From: Exiguobacterium marinum DSM 16307
Lineage (GTDB): Bacteria > Bacillota > Bacilli > Exiguobacteriales > Exiguobacteriaceae
Assembly: GCF_000620845.1 (NCBI RefSeq)
Contig: NZ_KK211189.1
Location: 1,131,662-1,195,661, forward strand
Direction: 5' to 3'
DNA length: 64,000 nt
In this document: positions 50,786 through 59,853 of the stretch, one piece after another
Position numbering within the stretch: position 1 is the first letter of the stretch
Layout of the letters: each line of letters opens with the position of its first letter
Translations under genes and position numbers: made by a program
The notes under the pieces: generated by a model
Told to the model about the DNA's origin: nothing
What the model saw: only the letters and a program-made list of their open reading frames with translations
Databases searched by the model: none

Positions 50786-51688
50786 TTAGTTCAATAATTG
50801 TAACACGCCTTGCGGCAATGCGTTCGACTGGGCAATCATTGCCATGCCGGACTGGTTCAAGATGTTTAGACGGGCGAAGTCCATCATTTCACGGGCCATA
50901 TCGGCATCACGGATTCGTGACTCAGACGCCGTCAAGTTCTCTGAACCGATGGCGACGACGCTGACGTTTGCCTCGAGCCGGTTTTGGATGGCCCCAAGTT
51001 TCGAACGTTCGAGCGAGACCTTGTTGATGGCCGCATCAAATTTCGCGATTGCTTCTCCCGCTTTGTCTGGCGTCAACACGCTCAGCGCGTAGTATGTTTC
51101 AGACGCTGTCGCCTGATCATTGTCGTGATCGACGGCAGGAAGTTCTCCGCCACCTGCTGACGTCGTCGTAATGTCGAGCGCATGCGCCCGCATGTCTTCG
51201 ACGTTCAAGATGACGGCCTCGTTATTACCGGCACCGATTTGGAAGAATAACGTGCTCTTGCCTTCTTTGTATTCCCCGTTCATGATTTTCTTCGAGTTGA
51301 ATTCGGTTGTTTCCGCGATTCGCGTCACTTCGGCAGTCAACGCGTTGATTTCTTCCTGGACAGCTTTGGCGTCGTCCTCACTGAGCGTCCCGTTCGCCGC
51401 TTGGACGGACAGTTCTCGCATCCGTTGGAGAAGGGCGTGTGTCTCGTTCATCCCACCTTCAAGCGTCTGTGTGAGCGAGATGCTGTCGAGCGTGTTGCGT
51501 TCTGCCATCGAAAGCGAGTCGAGGCGCATTCGCATCTTCTCGGAGATGGCGAGACCTGCCGCATCGTCAGACGCCTTGTTGATCCGAACCCCACTCGAGA
51601 GACGATCCATCGTCTTTTTCATCGAGGCTTGGTTCAGGGAAAGGGAAGTATAGGCTTTTAATGCTTGAACGTTATTGGTAATTTTCAT
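50786..51688 (-). CDS. Second flagellin (short form)
   Basis: A 300-residue flagellin paralogue. D0/D1 regions are intact: MKITNNVQALKAYTSLSLNQ, GVRINKASDDAAGLAISEKM at the N-terminus, and RIRDADMAREMMDFARLNIL and LPQGVLQLLN at the C-terminus. The central insert is only about 60 residues (Asp/Ala/Thr-rich near AVDHDNDQA), so the filament surface would be small. GGAGGAAA precedes ATG 51688, which lies inside the end of the second fliS gene (17-bp overlap). No SigD promoter was found next to it; it seems to be read from the upstream fliK-like gene. Confidence 0.92.
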   Translation of the reverse strand: MKITNNVQALKAYTSLSLNQASMKKTMDRLSSGVRINKASDDAAGLAISEKMRMRLDSLSMAERNTLDSISLTQTLEGGMNETHALLQRMRELSVQAANGTLSEDDAKAVQEEINALTAEVTRIAETTEFNSKKIMNGEYKEGKSTLFFQIGAGNNEAVILNVEDMRAHALDITTTSAGGGELPAVDHDNDQATASETYYALSVLTPDKAGEAIAKFDAAINKVSLERSKLGAIQNRLEANVSVVAIGSENLTASESRIRDADMAREMMDFARLNILNQSGMAMIAQSNALPQGVLQLLN

Positions 51689-52052
51689 AGCGGTTTCCTC
51701 CAGTCGGGGCAAGTTGGGTTTTAGCACGCTCCATCGCTTCGCTCCACGTTTGATCGAGATCGCTTGCGAGCGTATGTAGTTCGGCGATTTTTTGCTTGTC
51801 CTGATCGATGATCGCTTCGACACTGGCGTTCGCCATGTAGAGATAAATTTCATCGAGTTGTGCCGCGATAATCCCACCGCCATCATGGAGTCCTTGATGG
51901 AGCTTGACTAACAGCTCACGGGCTTGACGAAGGTGGCGATTCCGTTCCGCAATCGTCGAGTCTTGGGCACGTTTGTAATGATAAACGAGCGCGTGTAACA
52001 TCGCCTGCGTCAGTTCTTCAGGCCTCATTTCATATAGCTGGGTTGAATTCAT
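51672..52052 (-). CDS. Second FliS-like flagellin chaperone
   Basis: A 126-residue FliS paralogue: YEMRPEELTQAMLHALVYHYKRA at the N-terminus, RQARELLVKLHQGLHDGGG, and LDEIYLYMANASVEAIIDQD. It differs strongly from the main FliS and is directly coupled to the second flagellin, which is the probable client. Its start overlaps the end of the FlhB-like gene by 4 bp (ATGA). Confidence 0.85.
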   Translation of the reverse strand: MNSTQLYEMRPEELTQAMLHALVYHYKRAQDSTIAERNRHLRQARELLVKLHQGLHDGGGIIAAQLDEIYLYMANASVEAIIDQDKQKIAELHTLASDLDQTWSEAMERAKTQLAPTGGNRYENYQ

Positions 52053-52339
52053 CTTTGGTCTCCTTTGATTGAATCAAGTTCTTCTATTAACAACAACACT
52101 TCTGCCATCACGTCATATAGCTGGGGTGGGATGGCGTCCCCTAAGTCAAGGTCGAGCAGATGTCCGAGCAAGGAATGGTCGTTCTCGACCGCCACGCCTC
52201 GGGCACGTGCTTCCTGTAAAATCTTTTCCGCGACGGCACCGGTCCCGCGGGCGACGACGACGGGCGCTTTGTCCGTCGACTCGTCATAGCGGACGACCGC
52301 GGCCGTCTTTCGTTTCGTCAAATCCATGCGTTGGTACAT
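52049..52339 (-). CDS. FlhB C-terminal-domain-like protein (YlqH type)
   Basis: A 96-residue protein matching the cytoplasmic C-terminal domain of FlhB after its cleavage site: TAAVVRYD, KAPVVVARGTGAVAEKILQEARARGV and the final AIPPQLYDVMAEVLLLIEEL. The NPTH autocleavage motif and the membrane part are absent. YlqH-like proteins can replace the cleaved FlhB-C fragment in relatives. It stands between the fliK-like and fliS-like genes, all overlapping or within 10 bp. Confidence 0.88.
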   Translation of the reverse strand: MYQRMDLTKRKTAAVVRYDESTDKAPVVVARGTGAVAEKILQEARARGVAVENDHSLLGHLLDLDLGDAIPPQLYDVMAEVLLLIEELDSIKGDQR

Positions 52340-52348
52340 CGGGACCTC

Positions 52349-54070
52349 CTAAATTCTAAAGTCATAACCGGTAGTCGGTGCCACCTTCGGTTCTTCGGTG
52401 ACACGTTCGGCTTTCGTGAGCGGTTTGAACTGGGTCGTCACACTCTTATATCCAATCGTCTCGAGCGTCTGTTCAATCTTTCCAAGAAGTGGACGGGCGA
52501 TTTGCTCGACCGTCGCATCGTCGTGTTCGAGCGTGAGTCGGAGGTTCCGATCTTTCGCTTCAAGCTTGACGCCGATTTCTCCGAGGCGCGGTGTCTCTAA
52601 ACGGATGTAGAGGACGCTATTCTCCCAGTCGACGACGTCTCCTGCTTCCCGGTTTTGGATATGGACGTGGATGCCGGTGTCAATCTCTTGTACTTTAGCC
52701 GGTAGGGCGAACAAGAGCTGATGGAGCTGACCACCATCGAGGCGATTGAGCGTCTGTTGTACTTGGAAGAACGAGGCGAGTCGTTGTGCCTCGGGGTTCG
52801 TCGTATCCGCTCGTACTGACAAAGCCGATGCCGGCGCGTTAGAGGTCGTATGTGCAAGTTGTTGGGCCTGGACGCGTTGCGTCACTTCCTGCACGTGTCG
52901 ACCAGACAGCGTCGAGTCGAGTTTGAGCGGAGCAACGGAAGGGATTTCTCCGGCGCGTGTCGCCCCGTGCGGGATATATTCGATGCGCACTTGGTTCGGA
53001 GCGTATCGGAAGTCGTTCAACGTCGCCCGTACTTCTTTGACGAGTGTCGCACTTTCTTGTGGCTTAGTCGCAAGTAAAGATAAAGCGAGGTCGAGCTTGG
53101 CCGTCATGGTGACGAGCTGCTTCTCTTGAGTGATATCGGTATGAAGTAGGGCGTCCGTCTTTTGGACGAGTTGCGTCAAACGGGTCGATACGGTCTCGAG
53201 GGCAGGGCGTGCCGCATGCGGGTTCGTCTCAATCAACGCGGCGACTTGTCCGAGTTGTTTCGTCACCGTTGCCTGTTCGCTTCGGAAATTGTTCGTCACC
53301 GTCGCGAGATGGCTCGTCACTTCCTTCACCATGACCTGTCGTCCGTTGACGAGAGGGAGCGTCATCGGTTCAGAACGCTCCATCTTCGGCGGTGCAGGCA
53401 GGTCGCGGATGGTACGGTCGACCGTATCTGGTGTCGGTATGACGCGTTCGCTCACGGGACGTGATAGGTTGACGAGCTCGACGTACCGCTCTTTTTGCGG
53501 GTACGGGGCGTTCTGTGCCGGTGGTGTAAGCTGTTGTCTCGCTTCATTCAAGGAGAGGACAGCGATCTCCCGTGCCATCTCACGAGGGAGGACTTGCGTG
53601 TCGAGCGTCTTCAAATGAAGGATGACGTCTCGCATGTCCCCTTTGAATGCCGTTTCGAGAAGGCGCACCGTATCCTCGTTCATCGGTAAGCGTCCGGATT
53701 GTAGCAGTCGACTGACCGCGCTTCGCACTTCCGGTGGAAGGGAAGCGAGGAGCGTCTGGATCTTCGCGTCAAGCTTTGACGACGCGGAAGCAGGTGGCGC
53801 GGATTCAAGCGTCTCTTCCTTTTGGGGAATGACGGTTGCCATCAACATGCCATCCTGTTCGGCAAGCGTCACGTGGAACGGGTTCGTTTTTGGAAGCCCA
53901 TCTTTGAATGTGACCTCGACTTCTTCACCGTTGATTTTGACGATTGCGGAGTCGGGGCCGGTCTGTTTGACGAGTTCGGCCTTATACGTCCGGTTCGTCT
54001 GAATGCCTGGTAAGACCGAACTGACAGCGGTCGCTTGGGCTTGAATTTGCATGTTTGTCACCTCGACCAT
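52349..54070 (-). CDS. FliK-like hook-length control protein (YlqG type)
   Basis: A 573-residue protein. The N-terminal 100 residues form a beta-rich domain (AELVKQTGPDSAIVKINGEE), then a long Pro/Gln/Thr-rich middle, then a C-terminal domain with VLYIRLETPRLGEIGVKLEA, RLTLEHDDATVEQIARPLL and the end of the fold. This resembles the FliK substrate-switch domain. With the FlhB-C-like protein next to it, it forms the two sides of the export switch. Two starts are possible: 54070 (AAGAGGT) and 54052 (GAGGTGA). A terminator lies before it, after comK. Confidence 0.82.
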   Translation of the reverse strand: MVEVTNMQIQAQATAVSSVLPGIQTNRTYKAELVKQTGPDSAIVKINGEEVEVTFKDGLPKTNPFHVTLAEQDGMLMATVIPQKEETLESAPPASASSKLDAKIQTLLASLPPEVRSAVSRLLQSGRLPMNEDTVRLLETAFKGDMRDVILHLKTLDTQVLPREMAREIAVLSLNEARQQLTPPAQNAPYPQKERYVELVNLSRPVSERVIPTPDTVDRTIRDLPAPPKMERSEPMTLPLVNGRQVMVKEVTSHLATVTNNFRSEQATVTKQLGQVAALIETNPHAARPALETVSTRLTQLVQKTDALLHTDITQEKQLVTMTAKLDLALSLLATKPQESATLVKEVRATLNDFRYAPNQVRIEYIPHGATRAGEIPSVAPLKLDSTLSGRHVQEVTQRVQAQQLAHTTSNAPASALSVRADTTNPEAQRLASFFQVQQTLNRLDGGQLHQLLFALPAKVQEIDTGIHVHIQNREAGDVVDWENSVLYIRLETPRLGEIGVKLEAKDRNLRLTLEHDDATVEQIARPLLGKIEQTLETIGYKSVTTQFKPLTKAERVTEEPKVAPTTGYDFRI

Positions 54071-54108
54071 AATATCGACCTCTTTTTAAAAAAATGAAGC
54101 GAACAATA

Positions 54109-54140
54109 GAAAAAAACCTTCCGTCTTTTCGACGGAAGGT
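54109..54140 (-). terminator. Minus-strand terminator of comK
   Basis: A perfect 10-bp stem (54116-54125 with 54131-54140) with seven A residues at 54109-54115, read as T on the minus strand. It lies between comK and the fliK-like gene. Confidence 0.85.
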
Positions 54141-54143
54141 GAG

Positions 54144-54638
54144 TCATGATTCGAGCACGGGGCCCGCATTCATTTGTTGGAACCGGGCGACGAGTTCGCC
54201 TGTCGCTTTTAGCTGGTTCCGAAGGACGTACGGTGTTGCGTTCGTTTGGATTTGATGTCCATTCGTTGTGAGGAGTAGCCCGTTTGGCTCTTCCTCGATG
54301 TTCAGTATGTCTCGAATATGGGACCAAGCATACCATTCACAATCGTCTCGCTTCGGAGACTTCGTCGGGAAGAAGACGAGTCCGGTTGTCGGTTCGATCA
54401 CGACAGGGACTTTCCCTTTTACGCCGGCGACGCGTTTGGCGATGAAGATTCTTTCCTCGATCGAGCTGTTGTACTGGCGGCAAGATAGTTGCAACAACTG
54501 GTACGGCCGGAGCGGGGTTGAAATCTCGGTGCCATCCTCGAGAATGATCCGTGACTGCTTCATGATATCAAAGCAAGGGAGAATCGCCACGGTTCGCTTT
54601 GTGATGCGATATTTTTCCTCAGAATAGTAGGAGCGCAT
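54144..54638 (-). CDS. comK: Competence transcription factor ComK
   Basis: A 164-residue ComK. Conserved stretches include TVAILP, PLRPYQLLQLSCRQYNSS, KVPVVIEPTTGLVFFPTKS and CEWYAWSHIRDI. It is shorter at the C-terminus than B. subtilis ComK (192). ComK is the master activator of DNA-uptake genes such as comFA and comFC in this window. GAGGAGG lies 12 bp before ATG 54638; the in-frame ATG at 54650 abuts that site. Transcription is divergent from csp. A terminator separates it from the flagellar-type genes downstream. Confidence 0.88.
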   Translation of the reverse strand: MRSYYSEEKYRITKRTVAILPCFDIMKQSRIILEDGTEISTPLRPYQLLQLSCRQYNSSIEERIFIAKRVAGVKGKVPVVIEPTTGLVFFPTKSPKRDDCEWYAWSHIRDILNIEEEPNGLLLTTNGHQIQTNATPYVLRNQLKATGELVARFQQMNAGPVLES

Positions 54639-54824
54639 ACGCTGCACCATCCTCCTCGTATTAGATTTTCAGGATCGGCTAAAGACAAACGGCACAAACC
54701 TAAATCATCCCTTCAATGATATATCACAAAAAATGTAAATTCAATAAGGCAATATGAAAAGTAGGGAAATATAATTCCAATGAAAGCCAAATGACGAAAC
54801 GTTTACAATAATTTGAGAAATTGT

Positions 54825-54853
54825 TTGTCACGCTTCCAAGAAGGTGGTAAGAT
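54825..54853 (+). promoter_or_regulatory. SigA promoter of csp
   Basis: TTGTCA (54825-54830), 17-bp spacer, TAAGAT (54848-54853) preceded by TGG, an extended -10. Transcription starts near 54860, and a small hairpin AGAGG-ACAAA-CCTCT (54861-54875) is at the 5' end. Confidence 0.7.
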
Positions 54854-54909
54854 TAGCCGTAGAGGACAAACCTCTGTATTCTCCAATGGTGAAAGGAATG
54901 GATTTACAC

Positions 54910-55107
54910 ATGGTAGGTAAAGTAAAATGGTTTAACTCAGAAAAAGGTTTTGGATTCATCGAAGTTGAAGGCGGCAAAGACGTGTTCGTACACTTCTCAG
55001 CAATCCAATCTGAAGGTTACAAATCACTTGACGAAGGTCAAGAAGTAGAGTTTGAAATCGTTGATGGCGAGCGCGGCCCACAAGCGGCTAACGTTACAAA
55101 ATTATAA
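54910..55107 (+). CDS. Cold-shock protein (CspA/CspB family)
   Basis: A 65-residue CSD protein with both RNA-binding motifs: [16 protein letters not shown] (RNP1) and [10 protein letters not shown] (RNP2), and the end [10 protein letters not shown]. It is an RNA chaperone in the cytoplasm. The start at ATG 54910 is the family's usual one; the ATG at 54898 is too close to AAAGGA. Codon use is A/T-rich, typical of high expression. It is divergent from comK. Confidence 0.95.
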   Translation: MVGKVKWFNSEKGFGFIEVEGGKDVFVHFSAIQSEGYKSLDEGQEVEFEIVDGERGPQAANVTKL

Positions 55108-55119
55108 TTTCAAACCACG

Positions 55120-55150
55120 AAGCCGGTTCCCTTGGGAACCGGCTTTTTAT
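55120..55150 (+). terminator. Terminator of csp
   Basis: A perfect 12-bp stem (55120-55131 with 55134-55145) with a two-base gap and T run. Confidence 0.82.
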
Positions 55151-55268
55151 TTTGTCTATATAATTTAAAAAGGCGTTTAAAAATGACTAGAATGGGTATT
55201 TTCTTTCTATACCTTTCGCTCGTTCTAGGAAATGTTACATTAGGAACAAAATTGTCATTATTTTCTGA

Positions 55269-55306
55269 TGATAACGTTTTCAAATATAGCGATTTCGGGG
55301 TATAAT
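55269..55306 (+). promoter_or_regulatory. Promoter region of hpf with cre-like site and possible SigB elements
   Basis: Bases 55269-55282 match the CcpA cre consensus at 13 of 14 positions. GTTTTC (55276-55281) and GGGTAT (55298-55303) resemble SigB elements with a 16-bp spacer, one longer than ideal. TATAAT at 55301-55306 gives a SigA -10. The stretch 55108-55411 has no gene: it holds the csp terminator, this promoter, and a leader of about 100 bases. Confidence 0.45.
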
Positions 55307-55411
55307 ATTAATGAGCCACCTGATTCCACTTTCTTTTTAGAAACGAAGCAGGAGATTCCGTCTCGTTTGACGAATCAATGGTTCAAGCGGTTATTTTAAG
55401 GAGGAGTTCAG

Positions 55412-55975
55412 ATGATTTATAACATTCGCGGCGAAAACATTGAGGTCACACCAGCAATCAAAGACTATGTCGAGAAAAAGCTGGAGAAGTTGACTCGGTA
55501 TTTCACAACTCCTACGGATGCACAGACGGCTTACGTCAACTTGAAAGTGTATAATGAGAAACAAAAAGTGGAAGTGACGATCCCGATGCCGAACTTGTTG
55601 CTCCGTGCCGAGGACATCAACCTCGACATGTATGCGGCAATCGACCTCGTCGTCGATAAATTGGAACGTCAAATCCGTAAACACAAAACGAAGCTCAACC
55701 GTAAAGGACGCGGAAAAGAAGGTGGCGTCGGCGAGTACTTCAAGTCCCTCGAAGGAATTGATGATGCATCGGCCGTCTACGATGAGGACGAGGCAGAACT
55801 CGAACTCGTACGGACGAAACGTTTCACATTGAAACCGATGGACACGGAAGAGGCGATTCTTCAAATGGACATGCTCGGTCACAGCTTCTTCGTCTTCTCT
55901 GACGCAGAAACGGGCAACACGAACGTCGTCTACCGTCGTAAAGATGGAAAGTACGGCTTGATCGAACCTGAATAA
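55412..55975 (+). CDS. hpf: Long-form ribosome hibernation promoting factor
   Basis: A 187-residue protein. The N-terminal ribosome-binding domain begins MIYNIRGENIEVTPAIKDYV and includes EKLTRYF. A linker (about 100-125) leads to the C-terminal dimerisation domain (RTKRFTLKPMDTEEAILQMDMLGHSFFVF). It joins 70S ribosomes into inactive 100S dimers in starvation. AAGGAGGAG precedes the ATG. Its place before secA is the same as B. subtilis yvyD. Confidence 0.95.
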   Translation: MIYNIRGENIEVTPAIKDYVEKKLEKLTRYFTTPTDAQTAYVNLKVYNEKQKVEVTIPMPNLLLRAEDINLDMYAAIDLVVDKLERQIRKHKTKLNRKGRGKEGGVGEYFKSLEGIDDASAVYDEDEAELELVRTKRFTLKPMDTEEAILQMDMLGHSFFVFSDAETGNTNVVYRRKDGKYGLIEPE

Positions 55976-55990
55976 TGAACTTGACCTTAC

Positions 55991-56021
55991 ACGACCCTCC
56001 GGCTTCGGGGGGTCGTTTCAT
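55991..56021 (+). terminator. Terminator of hpf
   Basis: A 10-bp stem with one wobble (55991-56000 with 56007-56016) followed by TTCATTTT. Confidence 0.72.
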
Positions 56022-56114
56022 TTTGCCTTTCCTTGAAAGGTGGCACCACTTCGGTTAAACTGTACATTAGGGAAAAAACATGCATTTTTTAGTGAATGCA
56101 GAGGAGATATGAGT

Positions 56115-58637
56115 ATGGCGAACTTTTTGAAAGAGTTATTTGCTCCACAGAAACGAGTGTTGAAAAAAGCAGAGAAAGCGGCCGACTTGATCGAGTCGTT
56201 CGCCGAACCAACCAAAGCATTGTCAGACGAACAGCTTCAGGCGAAGACAGAAGAGTTCCGAGCCCGTCTCGATAAAGGCGAAACGCTCGACGACATCTTG
56301 CCAGAGGCGTTTGCGGTCTGTCGTGAGGCATCAGAGCGCGTGCTCGGGATGCGTCACTACCCGGTCCAACTTATCGGGGGCTATGTGCTCCATAACGGTG
56401 ACATCGCCGAAATGAAAACAGGTGAAGGGAAGACGCTCGTCGCGACACTTCCTGTCTATTTGAATGCGCTCACGGGCCGTGGCGTACACGTCGTAACGGT
56501 CAACGAATATTTGGCAAAACGAGATAAAGAACTCATGGAACCGCTCTATTTCGCTCTCGGTCTTTCGGTCGGTCTCAACGTGTCGAACATGGACCGCGTC
56601 GAAAAACAAGCGGCTTACAATTGTGATATCACGTACTCGACGAACAACGAGCTCGGATTCGACTACCTCCGTGACAATATGGTCCTTTATAAGGAAGACC
56701 GTGTTCAACGTGAGCTCTATTATACGATCGTCGATGAAGTCGACTCGATTCTCGTCGATGAGGCGCGTACCCCGCTCATCATCTCGGGATCGGCACAAAA
56801 ATCGACCGAGCTCTACACACGTGCGGATGCGTTTGTCCGTACATTGAAAGAAGAAGAGGATTACACGGTCGACGTGAAGACGAAATCAGTCCTCTTGACG
56901 GACCAAGGGGTCGACCTCGCCGAGAAGTTCTTCGGTATCGATAACCTGTTCGCCATCGAACACGTCGCGGTCAACCACCATGTTGGGCTCGCGCTTCGTG
57001 CGAATGCGGTCATGCACCACGATATCGACTATATGGTGCGTGACGGACAAGTCATGATCATCGACCAGTTCACAGGGCGTGTTATGGATGGACGCCGCTA
57101 CTCGGAAGGTCTTCACCAAGCGATCGAGGCAAAAGAAGGCGTCGAGATTCAACGCGAATCGATGACGCTCGCAACAATCACGTATCAGAACTACTTCCGT
57201 ATGTATGAGAAGCTTGCCGGGATGACCGGTACGGCGAAGACAGAGGAAGAGGAGTTTCGTAATATCTACAACATGCAAGTCGTGACGATCCCGACGAACA
57301 AACCGATTCTTCGCGACGATAAGTCGGACCTCATCTTCAAATCGATGGAAGGGAAGTTCAAAGCCGTCGTCGAAGAGATCTCTTCAGTTCACACGACAGG
57401 ACAACCGATCCTTGTCGGTACGGTCGCCGTCGAGACTTCAGAATATTTGAGCAAGCTCTTGACGAAGAAGAAGATTCGTCACGATGTCTTGAATGCGAAA
57501 AACCACGCGCGTGAGGCAGAAATCATCGAGAATGCTGGTCAAAAAGGGTCGGTCACGATCGCGACGAACATGGCCGGTCGTGGTACGGATATCAAGCTCG
57601 GAGAAGGCGTCGTCGACCTCGGTGGTCTCTACATCATCGGGACAGAGCGTCACGAGTCACGCCGGATTGACAATCAGCTCCGTGGTCGTTCAGGTCGTCA
57701 AGGGGACCCGGGTAAATCCCAGTTCTACTTGTCACTCGAAGATGAGCTCATGCGTCGTTTCGGGACGGACAGCCTCCAAAGCATGATGGAACGTCTCGGT
57801 ATGGATGACACACAACCGATTGAGAGCCGCATGGTCTCAAAAGCGGTCGAATCGGCTCAGAAACGCGTCGAAGGAAACAACTACGATGCGCGTAAACAGC
57901 TTCTCGGTTACGATAACGTCATGGCCGACCAGCGGAAGGTCATGTACAAGGACCGTGCGAGCATTCTCGAGAACGAGTCGGTCACGGATATCGTCCGTTC
58001 GATGATGGCCCAGACGGTCGAACTCGGAGTCGGGCAATATACGCCGATCGAACTCGTACCGGAAGAGTGGAACATCGACGAGCTCGCGCACTGGTCAAAC
58101 CAGACGCTCGCGCTTGAAAAACCGGTCGAAGGCAAAGACTTCTACGGAAAAGAACGGGAAGAAATCGTTGAACTCCTCATGGAACGTGTGAACGAGCAGT
58201 ATGAAGCAAAACGTGAACTCGCACCACCTGAGCGCTTCAACGAATTCGAAAAAATCATCGTACTCCGTGCCGTTGACTCGCACTGGATGTCCCATATCGA
58301 TCATATGGATCAGTTGCGTCAAGGGATTCATCTCCGCGCTTACGGGCAGAACGATCCGCTCCGTGAGTACCAAGCGGAAGGGATTAGCATGTTTGACGCG
58401 ATGAACGCGGCGATTTCAGAAGAAGTGACAGGCTTCGTGCTTCGTGCCGAAGTCGGGGACAACCTCCGACGTGAGAAAGTCGTCGAAGAGGAAGTTGCCG
58501 TCTCTGGAAAGGACGATGCACCAGTCAAGAAAAAACCGGTCCGTCGTTCGAAAGAAGAGAGTATCGGCCGGAACGATCCGTGCTGGTGTGGCTCTGGTAA
58601 GAAGTTCAAGAACTGTCATGGTAGACAACAGGCTTAA
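56115..58637 (+). CDS. secA: Preprotein translocase ATPase SecA
   Basis: An 840-residue motor. It has Walker [12 protein letters not shown], motif [19 protein letters not shown], the second-domain [14 protein letters not shown] and [13 protein letters not shown], and the C-terminal zinc segment [14 protein letters not shown]. It drives proteins through SecYEG. ATG 56115 sits 8 bp after GAGGAG, and the ATG two codons earlier is too close. It is followed by prfB with a hairpin between, as in relatives. Confidence 0.97.
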   Translation: MANFLKELFAPQKRVLKKAEKAADLIESFAEPTKALSDEQLQAKTEEFRARLDKGETLDDILPEAFAVCREASERVLGMRHYPVQLIGGYVLHNGDIAEMKTGEGKTLVATLPVYLNALTGRGVHVVTVNEYLAKRDKELMEPLYFALGLSVGLNVSNMDRVEKQAAYNCDITYSTNNELGFDYLRDNMVLYKEDRVQRELYYTIVDEVDSILVDEARTPLIISGSAQKSTELYTRADAFVRTLKEEEDYTVDVKTKSVLLTDQGVDLAEKFFGIDNLFAIEHVAVNHHVGLALRANAVMHHDIDYMVRDGQVMIIDQFTGRVMDGRRYSEGLHQAIEAKEGVEIQRESMTLATITYQNYFRMYEKLAGMTGTAKTEEEEFRNIYNMQVVTIPTNKPILRDDKSDLIFKSMEGKFKAVVEEISSVHTTGQPILVGTVAVETSEYLSKLLTKKKIRHDVLNAKNHAREAEIIENAGQKGSVTIATNMAGRGTDIKLGEGVVDLGGLYIIGTERHESRRIDNQLRGRSGRQGDPGKSQFYLSLEDELMRRFGTDSLQSMMERLGMDDTQPIESRMVSKAVESAQKRVEGNNYDARKQLLGYDNVMADQRKVMYKDRASILENESVTDIVRSMMAQTVELGVGQYTPIELVPEEWNIDELAHWSNQTLALEKPVEGKDFYGKEREEIVELLMERVNEQYEAKRELAPPERFNEFEKIIVLRAVDSHWMSHIDHMDQLRQGIHLRAYGQNDPLREYQAEGISMFDAMNAAISEEVTGFVLRAEVGDNLRREKVVEEEVAVSGKDDAPVKKKPVRRSKEESIGRNDPCWCGSGKKFKNCHGRQQA

Positions 58638-58645
58638 TTATTGAA

Positions 58646-58668
58646 GAGGCGGGTCCGCTCGCCTCTTT
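58646..58668 (+). terminator. Short hairpin between secA and prfB
   Basis: GAGGCG (58646-58651) pairs with CGCCTC (58660-58665) around an eight-base loop, then TTTCC. This is a weak terminator or attenuator; the prfB ribosome site follows. Confidence 0.5.
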
Positions 58669-58691
58669 CCTACGGAAAGGTGAATCACACT

Positions 58692-59792
58692 ATGGAAATT
58701 TCAGATATTCGGAACGAACTTGAGGCAATGGCGAAGCGCCTTGAAAATTATAGAGCTTCTCTCAACTTGACGGAGAAGGAAGCGCGCATCGCCGAACTCG
58801 AGAATGAGATGACGTACCCTGACTTTTGGGACAACCAAGAGAAGGCACAGAAAGTCATCGATGAGTCAAACGGGCTCAAAGCGATGGTCGACAAATATCA
58901 AGACCTCGCAAGCAAACATGAGGACGGCGAAGTGACGCTTGAACTCATCAAGGAAGAGCCGGAAGCAGAGATGCAAGAAGAGCTCGGAGAAACGATTCAA
59001 GCGCTCAAAAAAGAGTTCGATGACTTCGAACTCGAAATCCTCTTGAACGGACCGTACGATGCGAACAATGCAATCCTTGAATTGCACCCGGGTGCGGGCG
59101 GTACTGAGTCACAAGACTGGGCATCGATGCTCCTTCGCATGTACCAACGTTTCGCCGATAAACAAGGCTGGAAAGTCGAGACGGTCGATTACCTTCCGGG
59201 TGAGGAAGCTGGTGTCAAATCTGTCACGCTTCGCATCATCGGACACAACGCTTACGGTTACTTGAAAGCGGAAAAAGGGATTCACCGTTTAGTCCGAATC
59301 TCTCCGTTTGACTCGTCGGGTCGTCGCCACACGTCGTTCGTTTCATGTGACGTCATGCCGGAGTTCGATGACGACATTGAGATCGAAGTACGGACAGAAG
59401 ACCTCCGCGTTGACACATACCGCGCGTCAGGTGCCGGTGGACAGCACATCAACACGACAGACTCGGCTGTCCGGATTACGCACGTGCCGACGGGCGTCGT
59501 TGTCTCGTGTCAGACCGAACGCTCACAAATCAAGAACCGTGAATCGGCGATGAAGATGTTGAAAGCGAAATTGTACCAACGTGAACTCGACGAGCAGCAA
59601 CGCAAACTCGACGAAATCCGTGGCGAGAAGACGGATATCGGTTGGGGTAGCCAAATCCGTTCGTACGTCTTTCATCCGTATTCGATGGTCAAAGATCACC
59701 GGACGAACCACGAAGTCGGAAATACAAGTGGTGTCATGGACGGCGACGTCATGCCGTTCATCGATGCTTACCTTCGTAAAACAAATATGTGA
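58692..59792 (+). CDS. prfB: Peptide chain release factor 2, no programmed frameshift
   Basis: A 366-residue RF2. The stop-codon recognition motif SPF is in [15 protein letters not shown]. The catalytic GGQ is in [16 protein letters not shown]. Most bacterial prfB genes need a +1 shift at an in-frame TGA about codon 25. Here the homologous stretch [12 protein letters not shown] (codons about 21-32) is encoded without a break, with no TGA and no upstream Shine-Dalgarno-like stimulator. AAAGGTGA precedes ATG 58692; a longer frame from 58641 overlaps the hairpin and is rejected. Confidence 0.95.
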   Translation: MEISDIRNELEAMAKRLENYRASLNLTEKEARIAELENEMTYPDFWDNQEKAQKVIDESNGLKAMVDKYQDLASKHEDGEVTLELIKEEPEAEMQEELGETIQALKKEFDDFELEILLNGPYDANNAILELHPGAGGTESQDWASMLLRMYQRFADKQGWKVETVDYLPGEEAGVKSVTLRIIGHNAYGYLKAEKGIHRLVRISPFDSSGRRHTSFVSCDVMPEFDDDIEIEVRTEDLRVDTYRASGAGGQHINTTDSAVRITHVPTGVVVSCQTERSQIKNRESAMKMLKAKLYQRELDEQQRKLDEIRGEKTDIGWGSQIRSYVFHPYSMVKDHRTNHEVGNTSGVMDGDVMPFIDAYLRKTNM

Positions 59793-59853
59793 TGCATGTG
59801 GCTCAAAGACACCTGTCTTTGGGCCATGTTGTGTGTAAAGGAGAAATTCTTTA

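Noticed and set aside
54050-54090. SigD promoter for the fliK-like gene
   Set aside because: GTCGATAT on the minus strand resembles the -10, but the only TAAA is five bases away instead of 15, and the box lies at the start codon.
54639-54909. ComK boxes (AAAA-N5-TTTT) upstream of comK
   Set aside because: Only poor partial matches were found. The A-rich segments here do not form paired boxes with correct spacing. The region before comFA (27614-27734) gave the same result.
58692-58800. Programmed frameshift in prfB
   Set aside because: No in-frame TGA and no need to change frame; the whole RF2 is in one frame from ATG 58692.
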